Translations under genes and position numbers: made by a program
Notes under the pieces: model-generated
The model's input: only the letters and a program-made list of their open reading frames with translations
What the model was told of the DNA's origin: nothing
Database searches by the model: none
Shown: positions 5,818 to 8,582 of the stretch, piece after piece
How positions within the stretch are numbered: position 1 is the first letter of the stretch
Layout: the number at the start of each line of letters is the position of its first letter
NCBI GenBank assembly: GCA_002309835.1
Contig: DBYL01000035.1
Location: forward strand, 26,194-34,775
Reading direction: 5' to 3'
DNA length: 8,582 nucleotides
Source of the DNA: Bacteroidales bacterium UBA1187
GTDB lineage: Bacteria; Bacteroidota; Bacteroidia; Bacteroidales; Paludibacteraceae

Positions 5818-5976
5818 ATGAAACTATCGAATATCATATTAATTATCGGCCTGGTTATATTGGCTGTCGGAGCAGGTTTGAGTATCGCGAAGATTGAGCC
5901 GTGGGCAGACTACGTGCTCATTGCCGGAGCGGCTGTAGTCATCATTCGCGGGTTCATCAGAAATCACGAAGATTAG
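5818..5976 (+). CDS. Small two-helix membrane protein (52 residues), unknown function
   Basis: The ATG at 5818 lies 5 nt after the stop of the ftsB-like gene and the frame runs to TAG at 5974-5976. The product begins MKLSNIILIIGLVILAVGAG and ends RGFIRNHED. Two hydrophobic stretches, about residues 5-21 and 31-44, are joined by a short polar turn (SIAKIEPWADY), so a helical hairpin in the inner membrane is likely. An in-frame GTG at 5809 would add three residues and overlap the upstream stop; the ATG is more likely. Tight coupling to the division gene suggests co-translation and perhaps a role at the membrane near the divisome, but that is inference. I do not recognise the family. Confidence 0.75.
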   Translation: MKLSNIILIIGLVILAVGAGLSIAKIEPWADYVLIAGAAVVIIRGFIRNHED

Positions 5977-6009
5977 AATAATAATCGTGCCCTTGTGGCT
6001 AAGAAAAAG

Positions 6010-6642
6010 ATGATCGATAATCTCCGAAATGAACATATAATCCTCGGTGTCGATCCAGGTACGCTTTTTATGGGGTACGCGGTGCTCAAGACATGCGGTC
6101 AACAGGTTGATATTCTGGAGTTTGGTGCATTTGATGTGCATAAACTCGAGGGGCAGTATCCGCGGTTGCAAAAGGAGTTTTTCTTCCTCCAGGAATTGAT
6201 AGACAAACATCATCCTTCCTGTCTCGCGATTGAGACCCAATTTGTGGATAAAAACCCGCAAACGATGATCAAGATTGTCCATGCGCAAGGAGTGGCAATC
6301 GCGGCGGCGTTGAGCAAGGATGTACCTATCTACGAGTACTCGCCGATGAAGATCAAAATGGCGATTACCGGTAACGGCCATTCGACGAAGATGCAAGTGG
6401 CGGATCTGCTCCAGCGATTTCTGCATATTCCGGACGAGCAGATGCCTAAGAAACTCGATGCCACGGACGCCCTTGCGATAGCCTATTGCCATTTCCTGCA
6501 ACTCGGTCTGCCGGTCTCGACCGGAGGTGCGAAAGACTGGACTACTTACGCAAAGCGTAAAGGACTGACGGATAAGGAACTGACGGGCCCTAATGCCCAA
6601 CTCCTCGCTGCTTTGGCCACCGTGAAGAAAAAGAAAAAGTAA
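6010..6642 (+). CDS. ruvC: Crossover junction endodeoxyribonuclease RuvC
   Basis: RuvC resolves Holliday junctions by symmetric nicking after branch migration by RuvAB. Counting from the ATG at 6010 (210 residues), the four catalytic acidic residues are present: Asp15 in LGVDPG, Glu75 in LAIET, and Asp150 and Asp153 in LDATDALAIAYCH. The ITGNG motif and the KNPQT.IK segment that contacts the junction are also clear. A GTG at 5995 would add MAKKK. I prefer the ATG because an A-rich run (AAGAAAAAG) directly precedes it, as is usual in Bacteroidota, but the GTG cannot be excluded. The protein is longer than the usual 170-190 residues because of a C-terminal tail of about 40 residues ending in five lysines. 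It follows the small membrane gene by 33 nt (18 nt from the GTG) and probably shares the promoter at 5451-5482. Confidence 0.93.
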   Translation: MIDNLRNEHIILGVDPGTLFMGYAVLKTCGQQVDILEFGAFDVHKLEGQYPRLQKEFFFLQELIDKHHPSCLAIETQFVDKNPQTMIKIVHAQGVAIAAALSKDVPIYEYSPMKIKMAITGNGHSTKMQVADLLQRFLHIPDEQMPKKLDATDALAIAYCHFLQLGLPVSTGGAKDWTTYAKRKGLTDKELTGPNAQLLAALATVKKKKK

Positions 6643-6650
6643 ACGCAAAA

Positions 6651-6686
6651 TAAACATTATAAACTTTCTAAACTTTCTAAACTTTT
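6651..6686 (+). repeat. 9-bp-period tandem array before the ferredoxin gene
   Basis: TAAACATTA (6651-6659), TAAACTTTC (6660-6668), TAAACTTTC (6669-6677) and TAAACTTTT (6678-6686) stand head to tail, ending 5 nt before the ferredoxin ATG. They fill most of the 49-nt gap after ruvC. No Bacteroidota -7 box fits in it, as the spacing between TA and TTT is one base too long. A related array with the same period lies at 8306-8341. Confidence 0.8.
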
Positions 6687-6691
6687 AAAGT

Positions 6692-6859
6692 ATGGCTTAC
6701 AAAATTTCTAACGACTGCATCGCTTGCGGTACTTGTATTGACGAATGCCCGCTGGGCGCTATCCATGAAGGTGAGGAGCATTACTCCATTGATCCGGAGG
6801 TTTGCGCTGAGTGCGGAACCTGTGCTGATGTTTGCCCGACTGGAGCTATCAGCCTCTAA
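6692..6859 (+). CDS. 2[4Fe-4S] ferredoxin (clostridial type, 55 residues)
   Basis: This small cytoplasmic electron carrier begins MAYKISNDCIACGTCIDECP and ends CPTGAISL. Two classic CxxCxxCxxxCP motifs are complete: Cys9, 12, 15, 19 and Cys38, 41, 44, 48. The four cysteines of each motif, with the last exchanged between motifs in known structures, hold two low-potential [4Fe-4S] clusters. The length of 55 residues is that of the short clostridial ferredoxins. It lies 49 nt after ruvC across a 9-bp tandem array and is followed by a terminator at 6894-6925. The nifJ gene starting at 8377 encodes an enzyme that reduces ferredoxin with electrons from pyruvate, so this protein is a plausible acceptor. 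That pairing is inferred from proximity and family biochemistry. Confidence 0.95.
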   Translation: MAYKISNDCIACGTCIDECPLGAIHEGEEHYSIDPEVCAECGTCADVCPTGAISL

Positions 6860-6893
6860 AAAGTGCATTTTTTGATAAAAAATGTGTAATTTT

Positions 6894-6925
6894 GAGGGAC
6901 TACGCTTGTAGTTCCTCATTTTTTT
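6894..6925 (+). terminator. Intrinsic terminator after the ferredoxin gene
   Basis: The stem GAGGGACTAC (6894-6903)/GTAGTTCCTC (6908-6917) has ten pairs, one of them G-U, with loop GCTT. A run of seven T residues follows at 6919-6925. It would end the transcript of the ftsB-like/ruvC/ferredoxin cluster before the next promoter. Confidence 0.88.
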
Positions 6926-6945
6926 GCAAAAAATGCTATATAAGT

Positions 6946-6977
6946 ATTGCAAAAACGAAAAAAATGTAGTAACTTTG
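6946..6977 (+). promoter_or_regulatory. Promoter of the AAA ATPase gene
   Basis: ATTG (6946-6949, matching three of four bases of TTTG), a 20-nt spacer and TAACTTTG (6970-6977) form a Bacteroidota-type promoter. Transcription would start near 6984, giving a leader of about 44 nt before the ATG at 7028. I see no separate promoter before nifJ, so nifJ may also be read from here. Confidence 0.75.
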
Positions 6978-7027
6978 CAGCCAAAATGTGAAAAATAATC
7001 GAAAACCTAAGCAAATTTAACCTAAAA

Positions 7028-8299
7028 ATGGAAAAAGAGACACAAATTCCAAAGAAGACCATGTTAGACGCATTCTTCCGAATCCACGATTTTCTGGTGG
7101 AGCACTCATCCATGCCTATTCGTAGACAGCTGATGGATGAGATCGACTGGAATGACCGCTTGATTGCTATCAAAGGCGGTCGAGGTGTGGGAAAGACGGA
7201 TTTCCTCCTGGCTCGTATCAAAGAGGTGGAAAACGAGTGGCTGAATAAACTGGATAAGGAGGTGCCATCGGAGGATGGTAAACGCCATAGGCGCAAAGAT
7301 ATACGTCCGTGTCTGTTCGTCAACCTCAATGATTTCTTCTTCACCGAGCATACGATTGTAGAGCTGGCAAGCAAGTTCGTCCACAATGGCGGACAATACT
7401 TGTTCCTCGATCAGTTGTTCAAATATCCGAACTGGTCGCGTGAGCTTAAGCGTTGCTATCTCAAGTATCCCGAGTTGCATATCGTCTTCTGCGCTACGCC
7501 CGTCATGGATATTGATGAAGAGAACAACGACCTCAAGGAGATTGTGAAGACCTATAACCTCCGTGGGTTCTCGTTCCGCGAGTATCTGAACTTGCAGACG
7601 GGGCTGCGCTTCCGTTCCTTCACGCTGGAGGAGATATTGGATCGCCATGCTTCCATCTCGCGCGAGGTGTGCGAACGTGTACGTCCGCTCGATTATTTTA
7701 AAGCATACCTTGATCATGGCTATTATCCCTCTTATCTGGAGGAGAAGAGTTTTGAGGCAGCGCTGCTGAAGGTGATGAACTCCCAGCTCGAGGTGGATGT
7801 GCTGATGATTAAGCAGATCGATATAGCATGTCTGCATAAGTTGCGTAAACTGCTGCATATTCTCATGCGCGAAGCGCCGTGTGCGCTTAATATCAGTAGT
7901 ATTTCCGAGGAGATCGGGCTCAGTCGTGCTACCACGATGAACTACGTGAAGTACCTTAAGGACTCGCGTCTGATCAACCTCCTCTATCCGGAGGATAAGA
8001 GTTTCCCGATGAAGCCCTCGCGCGTGTACATGCATAATCCGAACGTGGCGCGCATGATTTTCACCCGTGAGATAGCGCCGCTTGACCTGTACGAGACCTG
8101 TTTCTACACTTTCGTACATGGCGGACATAAGGTGAACGCTACGGAAAGAAGCGCAATGTTTATTATCGACAATAAGTATTTCTTCGATGTCAAAGAGAAA
8201 GGTTCATCGCGCGACACGATTCGTCCGACGGCGGTCGGAGAATTGGAAGTCGGGCGCGGAAACATGATTCCCCTCTGGCTTTTAGGATTCCTCTACTAA
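7028..8299 (+). CDS. AAA-type ATPase with C-terminal DUF4143-like region
   Basis: The protein has 423 residues, no signal peptide and no membrane segment. Walker A is GGRGVGKT (50-57). Walker B is QYLFLDQL (123-130), with Gln after the Asp where many relatives have Glu. The strand HIVFCATPVM (151-160) fits sensor 1. RGFSFREYLNLQTG (179-192) is the 'l.pfSFrEfl' signature of the ATPases that carry a DUF4143 region. A winged-helix segment lies around 285-320 (SSISEEIGLSRATTMNYVKY). The C-terminus keeps a FDVKEK remnant (386-391) of the PD-(D/E)xK-like fold, but the upstream acidic position seems degenerate. Most such ATPases have no known role. It has its own promoter and sits 77 nt upstream of nifJ on the same strand, which might mean a link with that enzyme, but no function can be assigned. 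Confidence 0.88.
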   Translation: MEKETQIPKKTMLDAFFRIHDFLVEHSSMPIRRQLMDEIDWNDRLIAIKGGRGVGKTDFLLARIKEVENEWLNKLDKEVPSEDGKRHRRKDIRPCLFVNLNDFFFTEHTIVELASKFVHNGGQYLFLDQLFKYPNWSRELKRCYLKYPELHIVFCATPVMDIDEENNDLKEIVKTYNLRGFSFREYLNLQTGLRFRSFTLEEILDRHASISREVCERVRPLDYFKAYLDHGYYPSYLEEKSFEAALLKVMNSQLEVDVLMIKQIDIACLHKLRKLLHILMREAPCALNISSISEEIGLSRATTMNYVKYLKDSRLINLLYPEDKSFPMKPSRVYMHNPNVARMIFTREIAPLDLYETCFYTFVHGGHKVNATERSAMFIIDNKYFFDVKEKGSSRDTIRPTAVGELEVGRGNMIPLWLLGFLY

Positions 8300-8305
8300 T
8301 CACCC

Positions 8306-8341
8306 TAAGGTCTCTAAACTCTTTAAGGTCCCTAAGCAAAT
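8306..8341 (+). repeat. 9-bp-period tandem array before nifJ
   Basis: TAAGGTCTC (8306-8314), TAAACTCTT (8315-8323), TAAGGTCCC (8324-8332) and TAAGCAAAT (8333-8341) are imperfect head-to-tail units. They have the same 9-bp period and TAA-plus-pyrimidine-rich plan as the array before the ferredoxin gene. The last part, CCTAAGCAAAT (8331-8341), also occurs at 7006-7016 in the leader of the ATPase gene. The rest of the gap (8342-8376) is A-rich, with CAACAA repeats and no clear promoter or terminator. Confidence 0.65.
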
Positions 8342-8376
8342 CAACACAACAACAATAAATTAAAAACTCAACAACA

Positions 8377-8582
8377 ATGGCAAAAGAGAAAAAATTCTTA
8401 ACATTGGATGGTAACGCAGCGGCGGCGCATGTGGCATACATGTTCACCGAAGTGGCTGCTATCTATCCTATCACGCCGTCTTCCCCTATGGCGGAGAACG
8501 TGGATGAGTGGGCTGCCGCAGGTCGTAAGAACCTCTTCGGCGAGACCGTTCTGGTACAGGAGATGCAGTCTGAGGCCGGTGC
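8377..8582 (+). CDS. nifJ: Pyruvate:ferredoxin (flavodoxin) oxidoreductase, N-terminal part (cut by window end)
   Basis: The first 68 codons are present. The start MAKEKKFLTLDGNAAAAHVA, then YMFTEVAAIYPITPSSPMAE and VQEMQSEAGA, matches domain I of single-chain pyruvate:ferredoxin oxidoreductases. There 'DGNeAvA.vAY..sEv.aIYPITPSSpMge' and 'vveMQSEaGa' are conserved; the Thr of YPITP contacts pyruvate in known structures. The enzyme converts pyruvate and CoA to acetyl-CoA and CO2 with thiamine pyrophosphate and iron-sulfur clusters and passes electrons to ferredoxin, a central reaction of anaerobic fermentation. The full protein would be about 1,180 residues. The ATG is preceded by an A-rich leader (ACTCAACAACA), typical for highly expressed Bacteroidota genes. 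The ferredoxin gene at 6692 encodes a possible partner. Confidence 0.93.
   Translation, partial: MAKEKKFLTLDGNAAAAHVAYMFTEVAAIYPITPSSPMAENVDEWAAAGRKNLFGETVLVQEMQSEAG

Noticed and set aside
6310..6345. GTACC...CGAGTACTCG inside ruvC resembling the element arms
   Set aside because: It lies in the conserved coding segment VPIYEYSPMK and lacks the GTACGAGG partner and the hairpins, so it is coincidental.
5839..6657. Long open frame on the minus strand opposite ruvC (272 residues)
   Set aside because: It lies over ruvC and the small membrane gene, whose protein features are clear, and its own translation is rich in unlikely Arg/His runs.
6887..6894. TAATTTTG, a -7-like box just before the ferredoxin terminator
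   Set aside because: It has no TTTG at 19-20 nt upstream, and a transcript from it would start inside the terminator hairpin and end within about 25 nt.
7106..8128. Long open frame on the minus strand opposite the AAA ATPase (340 residues)
   Set aside because: It is a shadow frame of a gene with clear Walker and SFREYL motifs; its translation has no domain pattern.

Overview
The window looks like a chromosomal segment of an anaerobic member of the Bacteroidales (Bacteroidota), probably from an uncultured lineage. Three things point there. The promoters match the Bacteroidota form TTTG-N19/20-TAnnTTTG. One secreted protein ends in what looks like a type IX secretion (Por) sorting domain. A two-cluster ferredoxin lies close to a pyruvate:ferredoxin oxidoreductase. 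I see no phage, plasmid, transposase, tRNA, rRNA or CRISPR. No gene-free stretch exceeds about 170 bases.

Layout. (1) Bases 1-143 are the end of rplT (ribosomal protein L20, + strand). Between it and a bidirectional terminator at 288-321 lies a structured element, copy A. (2) Bases 303-5411 hold a minus-strand operon, read in the order secreted EEP-type nuclease, ligA, a conserved protein of unknown function, dapA. Gaps are 6 and 13 nt, then 113 nt before dapA; that last gap holds a second structured element, copy B. (3) Bases 5435-5482 are a compact, almost perfectly symmetrical divergent promoter pair. (4) Bases 5504-6859 are a plus-strand cluster: an FtsB/DivIC-like division protein, a 52-residue two-helix membrane protein, ruvC and a 2[4Fe-4S] ferredoxin, closed by a strong terminator at 6894-6925. 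(5) From 6946 a new promoter drives an AAA ATPase with a C-terminal DUF4143-like region, followed by the first 68 codons of nifJ (pyruvate:ferredoxin oxidoreductase), which runs off the window.

The genes are mostly housekeeping: DNA joining (ligA), Holliday junction resolution (ruvC), division (ftsB-like), lysine/diaminopimelate synthesis (dapA) and fermentative electron transfer (ferredoxin and nifJ).

The least ordinary content is between the genes. Two diverged copies of one structured element (153-272 and 1172-1267) lie in the same orientation on either side of dapA. They share exact architecture: a GGGGCCCC start, hairpin P1, GGGGAGAGC, then a long irregular hairpin P2 with CCGAGTAC/GTACGAGG arms. 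Their apical stems differ in sequence yet keep all nine base pairs, which suggests selection on a folded RNA. Other points are the dyad-symmetric divergent promoter, a 14-bp tandem duplication that sets the ligA stop, and two 9-bp-period arrays upstream of the ferredoxin and nifJ genes.
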